From: Proteus vulgaris | GTDB taxonomy: Bacteria > Pseudomonadota > Gammaproteobacteria > Enterobacterales > Enterobacteriaceae | Length of the DNA stretch: 64,000 nt | NCBI GenBank assembly: GCA_901472505.1 | Contig: LR590468.1 | Span: 186,001-250,000 of the forward strand | Reading direction: 5' to 3' | Shown: positions 24,594 through 34,911 of the stretch, in pieces | Layout: the number at the start of each line of letters is the position of its first letter | How positions within the stretch are numbered: the stretch's first letter is position 1 | Position numbers and translations under genes: made by a program | The notes under the pieces: model-generated | The model's input: the letters and a program-made list of their open reading frames with translations, nothing else | What the model was told of the DNA's origin: nothing | The model's database searches: none

Positions 24594-24694
24594 TGTAAAT
24601 AGTTGAGTATTTCACTCAACTTTTTGCAACGACATTGCTCACATTGCTTCCAGTATTTACTGTGACCAACACATAATGTGTTGGTCTTTTTTTT
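24594..24694 (+). ncRNA. ryhB: RyhB small RNA, copy 2
   Basis: The core ACGACATTGCTCACATTGCT, then TCCAGTATT, is identical to E. coli RyhB over this stretch. The 5' part contains a GTTGAGT/ACTCAAC hairpin. The terminator GACCAACACA/TGTGTTGGTC is followed by eight T. This copy is closer to the classical RyhB than copy 1. Confidence 0.92.
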
Positions 24695-24714
24695 GTTTGC
24701 CTACAGAAATAGCC

Positions 24715-25642
24715 TTAATGGTAAAAACTCGCTTCACCTGAAGGTCGGGTTTTAAATCGTCTATGAGCCCATAAATATTGTTCTGGCGCCCTCATGATTT
24801 CTGTTTCAATCAACTTATTCATTCTATCTGTATCATTTTGAATGTTCTCGCTAGGATAATCAGTCAGTTCTTTGCCAATAATCAAACTATATTGCTTACC
24901 TGTCTTATTTTCATTTCTAACTAACGTGACAGTCAAAGAAGGCGCTCCTGACAATTTGGCTAATATTGCGACTCCTTTTGAGGTTGATGTTTTTTCGACA
25001 CAAAAGAAAGGTGAAAAAGTGGTTCCTTTCAAACCGAAATCCTGGTCAGGAGCAAACCAAATTGCTTTTCCTTTTTTTAACTCCATAACCATAAATTTTA
25101 AATTACGTCGATCAATCATCCCCTTATCAGAGCGACATCTCGCTTTAGTTTGAATGTACTCCATCGCCTTATTATTATGTGGCCTATACATTGCATTAAC
25201 TGGGAAGCAAAGCCCCATAATACGTCCACCCAATTCTAACGACATAGAATGTATGCCGATTAATAAAATACTGCGTTTTTCTCATTAGCATCTGTAAAAT
25301 TGGATATACCTTGTACTTCAAAGAGATTTTTAATCGACGATCACTCCAAAACCAAGCCATTCCTGTTTCAAATAATGCAACACCAAGTGAAGATAAGTTA
25401 TCCATGACAAGTTTATTTATTTCATGTTGATTTTTATCAGGAAAACATAACTCTAAATTTCTCTTTATTATAGAAACTCTTCTTTTTACAAAAAAACGAG
25501 ATAATAACCCTAAACGTTTACCCCAAGAAAAGTAACCATGAATAAGGTAATTGAACTAATAGAAAAGAATAAAAACACCAAACCAAGTTAAAAAATACTT
25601 TGGGTGTAATAGATGCAATGAAAAAAAATTTTTAGCGTACAC
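24715..25642 (-). pseudogene. Lipid A acyltransferase (LpxL/LpxP type), degenerate
   Basis: From a GTG at 25640-25642 the sequence reads as an LpxL/LpxP-type enzyme: LLHPKYFLTWFG, WGKRLGLLSRFF, KRRVSIIKRNLELCFP, FETGMAWFWSDRRL, then SMSLELGGRIMG, VMELKKGKAIWFAPDQD, and APEQYLWAHRRFKTRP. An in-frame TAG at 25556-25558 and two frame changes (near 25330 and 25280) break it. It should no longer add a secondary acyl chain to lipid A. Three separate lesions argue for real decay. Confidence 0.85.
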
Positions 25643-26016
25643 TAGTTTATCCTTTGAGAACTAAAAGCATTTAAGCCACATTGAATTAGACAGCATTTTT
25701 TTAAGATAAGTCATTAAATATTAATTTTATTTTTTGTTCTTTAAATTATTTTTATGATTTATCTGATATCTTTCTATTCTAATGAAAATTTCTTCTTTCT
25801 TTTCATTGAGAAAGCAATATCTTGCTATCTTTATTTCAGCATTATAAGATTTTTATTATTATTTAAATTATTTTTTTGCTAATAAAGTAAATTATTAAAG
25901 AATTTTTGTTTAATAATTAAAATTATTTATTCTAAATATTTACATAACTTTAATAATATTATTTTAATCAACATTATCAGATAAATACTAAAACGAATAA
26001 TACCTTTCATTAAAAC
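25643..26016. other. AT-rich gap
   Basis: No gene or structured element seen between the dead acyltransferase and the cold-shock gene terminator. Confidence 0.4.
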
Positions 26017-26045
26017 AAAAAAACCTCACCAAAGTGAGGTTTTTG
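26017..26045 (-). terminator. Terminator of the cold-shock gene
   Basis: On the minus strand ACCTCAC pairs with GTGAGGT, followed by seven T. It lies about 60 bases after the csp stop. Confidence 0.8.
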
Positions 26046-26106
26046 TATTGGTCTTTCCAGTACTGATACTGCGTTAAGCAATATGTACCGTAATAATGAC
26101 TCAATA

Positions 26107-26319
26107 TTACAGAGCGATTACGTTCGCTGCTGCAGGGCCTTTAGCGCCATTTTCAATAGAAAATGAAACTTCTTGGCCTTCTTTCAGTGACTTGAAGCTT
26201 TCACTTTGGATCGCTGAAAAGTGTACGAATACGTCTTTGCTACCGTCTTTAGGAGTGATAAAACCGAAGCCTTTATCATCGTTAAACCATTTTACTGTAC
26301 CAGTCATTGTATTAGACAT
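26107..26319 (-). CDS. Cold-shock protein, CspA/CspE family
   Basis: This 70-residue protein is one cold-shock domain with RNP-1 KGFGFI and RNP-2 VFVHF, the single-strand nucleic-acid-binding motifs. Start [16 protein letters not shown] and end [10 protein letters not shown] fit the CspA-CspE group. It should act as an RNA chaperone or antiterminator. AAAGGA precedes the ATG. The upstream gap could hold a long leader. Confidence 0.92.
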   Translation of the reverse strand: MSNTMTGTVKWFNDDKGFGFITPKDGSKDVFVHFSAIQSESFKSLKEGQEVSFSIENGAKGPAAANVIAL

Positions 26320-26744
26320 AAGATTTCCTTTAATTAATTATTTTGCCATAAGGCAGTGTTTGCGGTTTGATTTCGGATTTTTACTTATGGTCACTATTTG
26401 AAGGAATTCGCAACGAAGAGGTATCAGGGATAACGCTAAACGGTGAACTACTTAAAACTGCACTAACATAAATAGGTCTGTACTTCCAAACCAGTGGCGC
26501 TATTAAGTCATATAATTCAGTTTATAGCAAATTATTTTCAAATTTATTTAAAAAAAAATGTTAAAACACTAACTTGAAACAAATTTATAATATAAGAATA
26601 ATTATTCATTCAACCAAAAACCTTATTTAAATATAAATTATTTAATAAAATTGAAATAAATCGACAAAATATACTTTAAAACAGCAGATACTGTTGTTTT
26701 TTAAATAAACAGTATCTACTCTATCAATAATGTAGTACTTCGTT
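26320..26744. other. Upstream region of csp with a cold-box-like element
   Basis: On the minus strand GGAAGTACAGAC at 26476-26487 is close to the cspA cold box (TGACGTACAGA). If it marks the 5' end, the leader would be about 160 bases, as in E. coli cspA. The rest is AT-rich and holds no gene. Confidence 0.45.
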
Positions 26745-27602
26745 TTAATCAACTAATCCGAAGAAAATATCTTCCGTTTTTGTCCACAGAAGTGCCCCCC
26801 CTTCTTCTGGCCATAAATATCGTTGTGCATTAGGAAAACGTTGAAGCAATAATGTCCCAAAATCAGGAGAATGAACGGTACTCGTATCTTTCATACCATA
26901 CCATAATGTGGTTGGCGTTCTGATATCTTCAGGTGAAAAGCCCCATGGCTGCATAGCGATAAGCAGATCTTGAGTATATCCTTCATTTCCTTGTTTAAAA
27001 GCTTCTGTCATACATTCTTGATAAACAGGAAGAAAATTCGCTGATTGATAGACAGCTAAATCAACAGCTGCACTGTAATTTAGAATAAAGTTCATCAACC
27101 AATTTGCCGATATATTTTTCTTAATCCAATCGGCTAATGCATCGGGTGCATTCACAGCCTGTTGTTGCATATTAACAACGTCTTCTGTGAGCTGATTTCG
27201 AGTATCAGGATAATCAAATTGATCTTGTCCTGCGACAATGACTAATTTATCAACATGGCAATAAACACAAAGTGCCATAGCAAATACAGCCCCTTGAGAA
27301 AATCCAACTACATTAAGATTTTTGAGATTAAGATGTTCAAATAAAAATAAAATATCTTGAGAAAAAGATTTTAACGTTTTATGAGGATCAAACGTTGAAT
27401 CACCTAATCCAGGGCGAGTTGGGGTAATTAATCGGATATTAAGCTTATTTAGGCATTCGACATCCACACCTAATACACCACTCATACCCGCCCCCGTACA
27501 AAATAACACAGGTTTACCTTGTTCTGGGCCAGATTCATACCACGTTAAAATTCTATTATCAGGCAATAATACATTATATTTTCTTGAGTTTTTAACTTTC
27601 AT
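26745..27602 (-). CDS. Alpha/beta-fold hydrolase
   Basis: A ~285-residue protein with the oxyanion area LFCTGAGMSG, the nucleophile elbow VGFSQGAVF and a late acid in WYGMKDTS. Near the end, where a catalytic His is usual (GGH), the sequence reads EEGGALLW, so the His may be missing or lie elsewhere. The frame opens at 27641; I prefer the ATG at 27602 by similarity of layout, though neither has a good ribosome site. Substrate unknown. Confidence 0.7.
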   Translation of the reverse strand: MKVKNSRKYNVLLPDNRILTWYESGPEQGKPVLFCTGAGMSGVLGVDVECLNKLNIRLITPTRPGLGDSTFDPHKTLKSFSQDILFLFEHLNLKNLNVVGFSQGAVFAMALCVYCHVDKLVIVAGQDQFDYPDTRNQLTEDVVNMQQQAVNAPDALADWIKKNISANWLMNFILNYSAAVDLAVYQSANFLPVYQECMTEAFKQGNEGYTQDLLIAMQPWGFSPEDIRTPTTLWYGMKDTSTVHSPDFGTLLLQRFPNAQRYLWPEEGGALLWTKTEDIFFGLVD

Positions 27603-28447
27603 TAGATTTTGTCTTTTATTAATTTTTTGATGACATGACACTCATCATACTAAATAGCGATGTGTCTTTTTCTAAGTTTAGTTTTTTAAAACTAATATGA
27701 GACTAGCTAAGGACAAGATTTCATATAAACTCACGATAAATATTGTTAGTAGTATTAAAAATAAAAACGTCTAGTTTTTGATGTTGCTTTTAGACACTAT
27801 AACTAAATTATGCCTATTCGTTAAGTATCTATTATCACTGTTCACTACAATGAAAATCACAATATAGCGATGCGATTAAATCTATTTTTATGGACTAAAA
27901 GTTATGATAACTTCGCTATTACCTTCAGTTTTTTTGTAAACACTATGGTTCAATTTAATGTGTTTTCTTGCCCATTTATTCCATTAAAATATACAGGTGA
28001 TCCTTTTTTTGATGTAGAAAGCACCCCACATTGATAACAAGATTAAGTAACATCATTCGCTTTGAACATTAAATTTTCACTGTTCTTTTATCGACAATAA
28101 TCATTTAAAACAGCCATTACTTTAATATAACCAACACTTACTTAATTCTTATTAGCCGTCATATTTTCTAAAAGAATAGCCACATATTCTACTTTTTATT
28201 AGTAATGAGCGGAGATATGTATTTAACCGTTATAACAAAATATTTAGCCATCATAATATGACTCTATTTATAACTCATCTAATTTTATATGGTATTTATT
28301 TTTAATATAAACGTACTTTAAACCATTATACAGAAATCTTTTTCTCTTTTTTTATTATATTTACTTATTCTTTTTCTTAAAATAAAAAAGGAGAAATAAA
28401 TCCCCTCTTTTATTTTCTAATTTTTAAATATTATTACGATAACTACG
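27603..28447. other. AT-rich 840-base gap
   Basis: No supportable gene, RNA or repeat seen. Confidence 0.4.
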
Positions 28448-28780
28448 TTATTTTACTAATTCACATGTGCGACCTTTATCTTCAGCAACACGTCCATTAA
28501 CTGCATCATCTTCTGAAATGGTAGCGAGGTTAAATTCATCTTTTCCTTTTCCCCATATTTGAAAATTCTCGCCAACATAACGAGCACCGCTTGCTGCAAC
28601 AGCTTCTTTTAGCACAATAATTTCATCACTATAGTACATAACAGCAAGCTGTTCATTAGGGAAAGAAACTCTAATCTTCTGACCTTCACAATTATAAGTA
28701 TCCGTTTTAGCTGCTAAAGCAGGAGCTGTTATTAACGAAGACACTAAAGCAATAGCAGAAATAGAAAATAACTTATTCAT
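28448..28780 (-). CDS. MliC/PliC-family periplasmic lysozyme inhibitor
   Basis: This 110-residue protein has a signal peptide (MNKLFSISAIALVSSL, cleavage after APALA) and no lipobox, so it is periplasmic. The mature part fits the MliC domain: YNCEGQKIRVSF, LAVMYYSDEIIVLK, SGARYVGENFQIWGKG, and a last Cys. Family members block C-type lysozyme and help survival in animal hosts. AGGAG precedes the ATG. Single gene. Confidence 0.8.
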   Translation of the reverse strand: MNKLFSISAIALVSSLITAPALAAKTDTYNCEGQKIRVSFPNEQLAVMYYSDEIIVLKEAVAASGARYVGENFQIWGKGKDEFNLATISEDDAVNGRVAEDKGRTCELVK

Positions 28781-29152
28781 TTATATCTCCTAAAATAACC
28801 AATTGAGTTTACTAATATAATAAAGATAGACCTTTTTATTTTAAAGAAGAAATAGGATACCTCCTCATTTTATTAAAAAGATTCAATCTTATTTGAATAA
28901 AACCTTAATCCCAATAAAAATTATCAATCATTGATTAATGATTTCAATGGTCATTTTTTATTTAAACCCCATTTTTATTCAAATAAATTGGAATACATAA
29001 CTTTACATTAATATCAGCCTATTTTACTTTATTCAATGTCACTATCGCTATACGATATGCTATTATCCTAGCACCTATAAATTTATTGTAGTTCAATAAA
29101 TTAAGTCGATCTAATTGAAAAATATCGATAGAGAAAAATAGTAGGAATATTC
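28781..29152. other. Divergent promoter gap
   Basis: AT-rich intergenic DNA between divergently transcribed mliC-like and rob-like genes; nothing further recognised. Confidence 0.4.
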
Positions 29153-30050
29153 ATGCTTCAAGAGAATGTAGTTAAAGATATCATTGTTTGGATCGAGCAA
29201 AATCTTGATTCACGCTTATCATTAGATATTATTGCTGAAAAATCAGGCTATACAAAGTGGCATTTTCAGCGTTTGTTTAAAGCATATACAGGAATATCTT
29301 TAGGAAAATACATACTCGCCCGACGTTTATCCTGCGGTGCTTACGCCTTACGAATAACGCGTTGTAGCCTATTAGATATTTCGTTGAAATATCGATTTGA
29401 CTCTCAGCAAACATTTTGTCGAGCATTTAAAAAACAGTTTAATATCACGCCTTCCGAATACAGAAAAAAAACAGGTTGGGATATTAGCGAGCTTATTTTT
29501 CCAGCACTTGAAACTGTTGAACTTAACGCTAATTATGAAATTGTTACCTTCCCTTCTCTAAAATTAGCGAGTATGTCTCATCAGTATAACAAACCCATTT
29601 CAACGTGGAATTCAGACAAGAAAAAATTCAGAAAGGAATTTTGGCGTAAATTTTTGAAAGATATACACACAGTACCCACTGAATTATATGCAACACATAG
29701 AGCATCTGCGAGTACATTAGAAGATACAATGTACATTTACAGCACGGCTGTTGATAAAGAAAAACTATCAACGGCATCCAATATCTCAGCAATGTCACAA
29801 TTAGAATTACCTAGTGGTAATTACTTGGCTATTACTTTTGATATGGATGATATTTTTAGATTCATTAACGGGTTATGATGACATTATTTATACAGTATAT
29901 ACAAAAGTATTGCCCAAAATGAATTTACTGCGTAGGCCTGGCCCGGATATTGAACAATATACATTAAAAGAATCTGTAAGTTACGATAAATTACTTAATC
30001 AAAGCGAGAAATATTTAAAAAAAATTAGCTACTATATCCCTGTCATTTAA
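29153..30050 (+). pseudogene. Rob-like AraC-family regulator, frame broken
   Basis: The N-terminal ~110 residues are an AraC/XylS DNA-binding domain (LDIIAEKSGYTKWHFQRLFK, YRFDSQQTFCRAFKKQFN). The remainder is a GyrI/Rob-type effector domain (KLASMSHQY, LPSGNYLAITF). The frame ends at 29878. Removing one G of the triplet at 29870-29872 continues it as YDDIIYTVYTKVLP, RRPGPDIEQY to 30050. The joined protein of ~298 residues is close to Rob in length. Rob controls efflux and stress genes. A sequencing indel or a real mutation. Confidence 0.8.
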
Positions 30051-30065
30051 TAATCTTTCATTGAA

Positions 30066-30092
30066 AAAGATCCCAAAAAAATTGGGATCTTT
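30066..30092. terminator. Bidirectional terminator
   Basis: AAAGATCCCAA pairs with TTGGGATCTTT between two convergent genes. Confidence 0.75.
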
Positions 30093-30125
30093 CGTGTATA
30101 TTGTATTTAGAACAACATTTTTCTA

Positions 30126-31623
30126 TTAGTCTTTTTTAGACTTATTAGCAAAGAAAATATTATCTTGAATATCTTTTGTTTTTAGCGTAAATAGTTCATT
30201 TGTTAAATTTTCGGTTAATTTTTCAGCACTCGCCATCACGCCTAAATTAAATTCATTAAGCATTTTATCCGCACTCATTTTATCCGTTTTAATCATAGCA
30301 AGATATTTGGCTTCCATTTCTTTTTGCTCTAATGCTGTTTTTTCCTCCCACTCTTGGTAAGCTTTTTTCACTATTGGCGCAAGCTTTGGATAGTCTGTCA
30401 TTACTAATGTTTGTAATTTACGATATTTCCAATAAATAGAATCATTGTCCGCTTTATTTGTACCTATGCCATAATGTTGTGGGTAAGCTTTTAATCCACT
30501 GTAATACGGAACAAATGCAGTTAGATCTGCCATACCCAACCCTACATAAGTGACTTCACCTATTTCTTGAGGAAGCTCAGGGCGGACTTGCATAACATGT
30601 GCCTCGTAAGTTCTAAATACACTAATTGGGCGCCATGGCTCTTGACCATTTAATCCATTGGTATAAGGGTCGTGTTCTGTTCCTTCAAAGTGGTTACGTA
30701 GCATAGCTTTAGCTTCTTCAATAGAAACTTTTTTTTTCTGGCGTTAATAAAGGGGCGAAATTACGTCCATCATCCACAGCTTGTTTTAATGATGGATTAA
30801 ATTGTTGCTGAATGATCCAAACCCGTGGATCGTTATAGGTGCGATCCCGTTCATCATCACGGGTATACGCTTTAGAAAAATTAAATGTCCCCTCTTTTTC
30901 AGGATTATAAAGTCCTTTTTCAACCGCAAACTCCACTAAATTTTTAGAGCCTAAAAACATCCTTACTGTTAATATCATAAGTTTGTAACCTGCCTTGGTT
31001 ACCTGTCGCAAAATATTTATCTTTAGGTAACTTTTGTGCAATCCAATGATGTCCGGTTCCTGTTCTAAATACCAAAGTTCGTTTTTATCAACAACGGCAA
31101 CACCAAACCCTTCACCAGCACCTTGTGTTTCAATAATGCTACCTAGTACTTCAATCGCTTCACGAGCTGTTTTCGCTCTTGAAAGAAGCACGTCCGGAAT
31201 ATCATCTTCCGTTATCCCTGTGTCTTCAACATAGGGATCAAAAGAAAGTGCTTTAGGTGAAGCAAAAATCGATTCTGTACCGCTAACACCAACTCCTAAC
31301 TCATTAAATCCTGTTGCACCGTGTAGCTGTGTTTTCCAATTAGGAACAGTGGTATAACGTAATGCATTTTCTGGTAATGGATAAGTAAAATTATTAGCGC
31401 CATTGTGTTCTTTTGTACTGTAATTTCCTGTTTGATTTGATTTAGCTGGATGAATAACAAAATGTTGTGCTTTTAATGCATCACTATCTGCACTACGAGC
31501 GATAATCAAAGAACCATCATTTGTTGCTTCACTTCCAGCTAACAAAGTGGTGCAGGCCAAAACAGAAGAAACCAATGCAAGGTTAATAGATAAGGCAATA
31601 ATACTTTTTTTGAGTAAAGACAT
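30126..31623 (-). pseudogene. C69-family dipeptidase, frame broken three times
   Basis: The protein starts MSLLKKSIIALS with a signal peptide ending VLA, followed directly by CTTLLAG. The Cys would be the N-terminal nucleophile of the Ntn-hydrolase C69 (PepD) family after signal removal. Further family segments are SLIIARSADSD, GFNELGVGVSGTES, GAGEGFGVAVVD and RTYEAHVMQVRPELP. The frame changes near 31063, 30953-30957 and 30729-30737, each at a homopolymer; correcting them restores LETGTGHHWIAQKLP and EKKVSIEEAKAML. ~498 residues when joined. An exported dipeptidase, if expressed intact. Confidence 0.8.
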
Positions 31624-32067
31624 AAAAATCCTCATTTGCTTGTTATTTATAATTTGTTTATCAATTAAATATTTAAAAAAATAAAAATCTAGATAGATAA
31701 CCCAAATTGGAATATTAACAATGAGAAAGTGTTCATTACCGTGATTTATATCTCAATGGACATTATATTTTGAAATAAAAATATTAACTAAATGCATCAT
31801 ATTAATATCAATAGGATTTATTAAAGATATATTTTAAATATAAATAAAACAATGCACTTGTTATTAAGTGTTTTTATAAATGTAATCTAAATATTCATTT
31901 TTTATAAAAAACATTCTTAATATTAAATATAACAACAATACATTAAATCTGATAATGATCAGTGTTAATAAAAAAGCATTAATTTTTTTCCTCATAACTA
32001 TTATTTAATAATTATCTTATTAACGCTATAATCGTATATAAGATAAACAGACAAAAGTAAAAACACA
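31624..32067. other. Divergent promoter gap
   Basis: AT-rich region between the C69 gene and a divergent LysR gene. No RNA or repeat recognised. Confidence 0.4.
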
Positions 32068-33000
32068 ATGGCAATGGATATAAAAAGAACCTCTTGGTCA
32101 GGAGGATGGGCTACGTTACGCGATCTTGAAATTATACAAACTGTGATCGATCATGGGAGTGTAACTAATGCCGCAGAGCGGCTTGGCATATCTCAACCCG
32201 CAGTAAGTCAAACATTAAATCAGATAGAAAAGCGTTGTGGTAAAAAATTATTCATTCGTGAAAATAACAAGCTCGTGCCTAACTCTGATGCATTGTTGCT
32301 TTACGAAGAAATCACCAATATAGCCGACTCTTTCAACCGATTAAGTCATTTCCATCGTCAAGAAAAAAAACGAAGCTTACGTATTTTAGTTCCTCCAACG
32401 TTAGCCTATGGATTTATAAATCAAGTCACGGCTCTTTTTATCAAAAAATACCAAATTAATGTTCATTTAGAAATATCAAGGAGTGAACAACTACTATCTT
32501 TAATAGCAAAAGAGCAAGCTGATATCGCCATTACTGATAATATGACGATCAATAGCAATTATAATTTGACACAAATACCAATGAGAGAAACTCAAATTAT
32601 TTGCGCAATTCCTAAAATGCATGATCTATGTACAAAAAAAACGATCACATCTGATGATTTACATGAGCAATCTTTTATTGCATTAGTAAAAAGCAATATT
32701 GGCCGTACTGTTATTGACAGAGTGCTCCATAAATCAAAATCTAGACCTAACATTATTGCTGAAGTCTCTGATCAAGAAACAGCAATGACATTTGTAAAAA
32801 ATGGTTTAGGAATAAGTTTAATTAATTCATTTCCTATTATTGAAACAGAAGGTGTTATTTATAGAGAATTTACACCAACAATTATGAGTAATATCTGTTT
32901 CTTTACATCGAAAAAAATTGAGCATGAAACTCAACTCTATATTGAGTTCATCAAAGAGCATCAACCAAAAACCTCGTTACTTTCAACTCCCATTAAATAG
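32068..33000 (+). CDS. LysR-family regulator
   Basis: This 310-residue protein has a winged helix-turn-helix (LEIIQTVIDHGSVTNAAERL, SQPAVSQTLNQIEKRCG) and a LysR-type effector domain. It is convergent with an AbgA-like gene and divergent from the C69 peptidase gene. It may control either; the peptidase gene shares its promoter region. Inducer unknown. Confidence 0.85.
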   Translation: MAMDIKRTSWSGGWATLRDLEIIQTVIDHGSVTNAAERLGISQPAVSQTLNQIEKRCGKKLFIRENNKLVPNSDALLLYEEITNIADSFNRLSHFHRQEKKRSLRILVPPTLAYGFINQVTALFIKKYQINVHLEISRSEQLLSLIAKEQADIAITDNMTINSNYNLTQIPMRETQIICAIPKMHDLCTKKTITSDDLHEQSFIALVKSNIGRTVIDRVLHKSKSRPNIIAEVSDQETAMTFVKNGLGISLINSFPIIETEGVIYREFTPTIMSNICFFTSKKIEHETQLYIEFIKEHQPKTSLLSTPIK

Positions 33001-33008
33001 TGAGTAAT

Positions 33009-33046
33009 GGTCTCTTTCTATTTAACATTAGTAAATAGAAGAGACC
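33009..33046. terminator. Bidirectional terminator
   Basis: GGTCTCTTTCTATTT pairs with AAATAGAAGAGACC across a short loop between convergent genes. Confidence 0.75.
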
Positions 33047-33052
33047 TTCCTA

Positions 33053-34327
33053 TTAATTAGGTATATTAAGAATAGATAAAATACCTTCAGTAAAAAGCGT
33101 TAAACCGATGGAAAGCGCTTCTTCATCAATATCAAATTTTTCTTTATGATGCCCGTCACTTTGGTCTGCTCCCACTAAAAAGAATATCGCTTTCCCGCCT
33201 TGCTCTTGTACTCGTCTTACCATCAGTGAAACATCTTCACTCCCGCCCAAAGGTAATGTGACATTTAGTAATTCTGGATGTGTATCGATAATAGCTTGCA
33301 TGAGGTTTATCATTTCAGGATCATTTCTAAAATTTGTCGCTTCACCAGTAACTTCTATTTTTGTTTCTAAATGATAAGCAGATGCAATACCAGCAGTATA
33401 TTTTTTTATATTATCAAATAAATATTTTGTTATTTCAGCATCTTGTCCACGGACTTCCAGTTGCATCTTCGCAGAACTAGGAATAAGGCTACGATTTTCA
33501 CCTGCAATTAAGGTTCCAACATTTACTCTCGTCATTCCTTTGCCGTGTCTTGGTGTTGCTAATATTTCATTAGCTAAAAAACAAGCTCCCACTAATGCAT
33601 TAGTGCCTTTTTCTGGCTCATCCGTAGCATTAGCGACTTTTCCTTTTAAAAAAATATCTAATTTAGTTGTACAAAGAAAATCAAAAGGATCGAGTGCAAC
33701 TTCACCTTTTTTTAAATTACATCCAATATGCATTCCCATAAAATAATCAGTATCATCTAAGATCCCACTGTCACTTATTGCTCTTGCGCCTCTTACTCCT
33801 TCTTCTGCGGGTTGAAATATTAATTTATATTTTCCACGTAAAACGTGAATATTTTGTTTTAACCAATGCGCTAAACCAAGCCCTATCGCAGTATGCCCAT
33901 CATGACCACAAGCATGCATTAACCCAGAACGGCATGAGGCGAACCCCTGTTTATTAGGTAGATGATTTTCGTCATTTGATTCTTGGACATAAACACAATC
34001 AATATCAAAACGAAAGGCAAATGTAGGACCAGGAATTTCTGTATCAATAATAGCCATGCATCCTGTCAGACCATCCATTTCAGTTAATAGCTCAGTGCTG
34101 ATTTCTTTTTCTTTTGCTATTTTGATTGCTTCTTTAACTAATTCTTCATCTCGCCCTAAAATACTTTCCCGACAAAGAATATGTGGCCCAGCTTTGACTT
34201 CAATATCCATATCACGCAATAACGTTATTATCGTTCCCGTAGTTACAAACTCGGCCCAACCAATTTCTGGAAACTGGTGAAAAGCCCTACGCCATTCTAT
34301 TAACTTATTTACTTGGATCGGCTTCAT
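33053..34327 (-). CDS. M20 amidohydrolase, AbgA-like
   Basis: This 424-residue metallohydrolase resembles AbgA, one subunit of p-aminobenzoyl-glutamate hydrolase: WRRAFHQFPEIGWAEF, FAFRFDIDCV, LMHACGHDGHTAIGLGLAH, IFQPAEEGVRGARA, and near the end GSEDVSLMVRR and DGHHKEKFDIDEE. The metal ligands of the M20 site are all visible. No abgB-like partner is adjacent, so the substrate may differ. AAGGGAA precedes the ATG. Confidence 0.8.
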   Translation of the reverse strand: MKPIQVNKLIEWRRAFHQFPEIGWAEFVTTGTIITLLRDMDIEVKAGPHILCRESILGRDEELVKEAIKIAKEKEISTELLTEMDGLTGCMAIIDTEIPGPTFAFRFDIDCVYVQESNDENHLPNKQGFASCRSGLMHACGHDGHTAIGLGLAHWLKQNIHVLRGKYKLIFQPAEEGVRGARAISDSGILDDTDYFMGMHIGCNLKKGEVALDPFDFLCTTKLDIFLKGKVANATDEPEKGTNALVGACFLANEILATPRHGKGMTRVNVGTLIAGENRSLIPSSAKMQLEVRGQDAEITKYLFDNIKKYTAGIASAYHLETKIEVTGEATNFRNDPEMINLMQAIIDTHPELLNVTLPLGGSEDVSLMVRRVQEQGGKAIFFLVGADQSDGHHKEKFDIDEEALSIGLTLFTEGILSILNIPN

Positions 34328-34602
34328 TATTTTCCCTTATAAAAAGTAAGCCTCTATTAATAACCAATAGAGCATAATTAATAAATTATAATAATCATAA
34401 CTTAATGGTTATAGATATGAATGTGATCTCATCGCCATTTTGCTCATTTTTAAAGCATGGCAATTATATAATAGCATTCAGATAGAAATAGAAAATAATG
34501 AGTAAAATCAATGAATAATGCGTATGGAAATACAAGAAAAATAAATTAAGAGATAAAAATAGCCACTAAAGTCATTTACACATTTAGTAGCTATTTTATT
34601 AA

Positions 34603-34911
34603 TCAAGATTCATCAATAAATCGCATTAGTTGCTGGCGTAATTGTTTATTTTCTTGTTTTAGCTGCTCATTTTCATCTAATAATGTCAGCGCTATAGCAA
34701 TCCCATGCCAATCTAATGCGAGTTCTTTATGAAGTTTTAATGCACGATGCGTTATCACAAGTGCATGATCATCAAAATACCACTCTTGGGTTTCAATTTC
34801 TAATGGCTCGATCATGCCAAGAGAGACAAATTCGTTAAGTTCGTCATTTGAGATCCCGGTATGATGACAAAACTCAGTAACAGTAAATACGGTTGTTGTT
34901 AATTGACCCAT
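34603..34911 (-). CDS. cbpM: Chaperone modulator CbpM
   Basis: This 102-residue protein has a MerR-like N-terminus ([28 protein letters not shown]) and a C-terminal coiled coil ([16 protein letters not shown]). CbpM binds the J-domain of CbpA and blocks its co-chaperone and DNA-binding activity. It follows cbpA immediately, as in E. coli. Confidence 0.9.
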   Translation of the reverse strand: MGQLTTTVFTVTEFCHHTGISNDELNEFVSLGMIEPLEIETQEWYFDDHALVITHRALKLHKELALDWHGIAIALTLLDENEQLKQENKQLRQQLMRFIDES

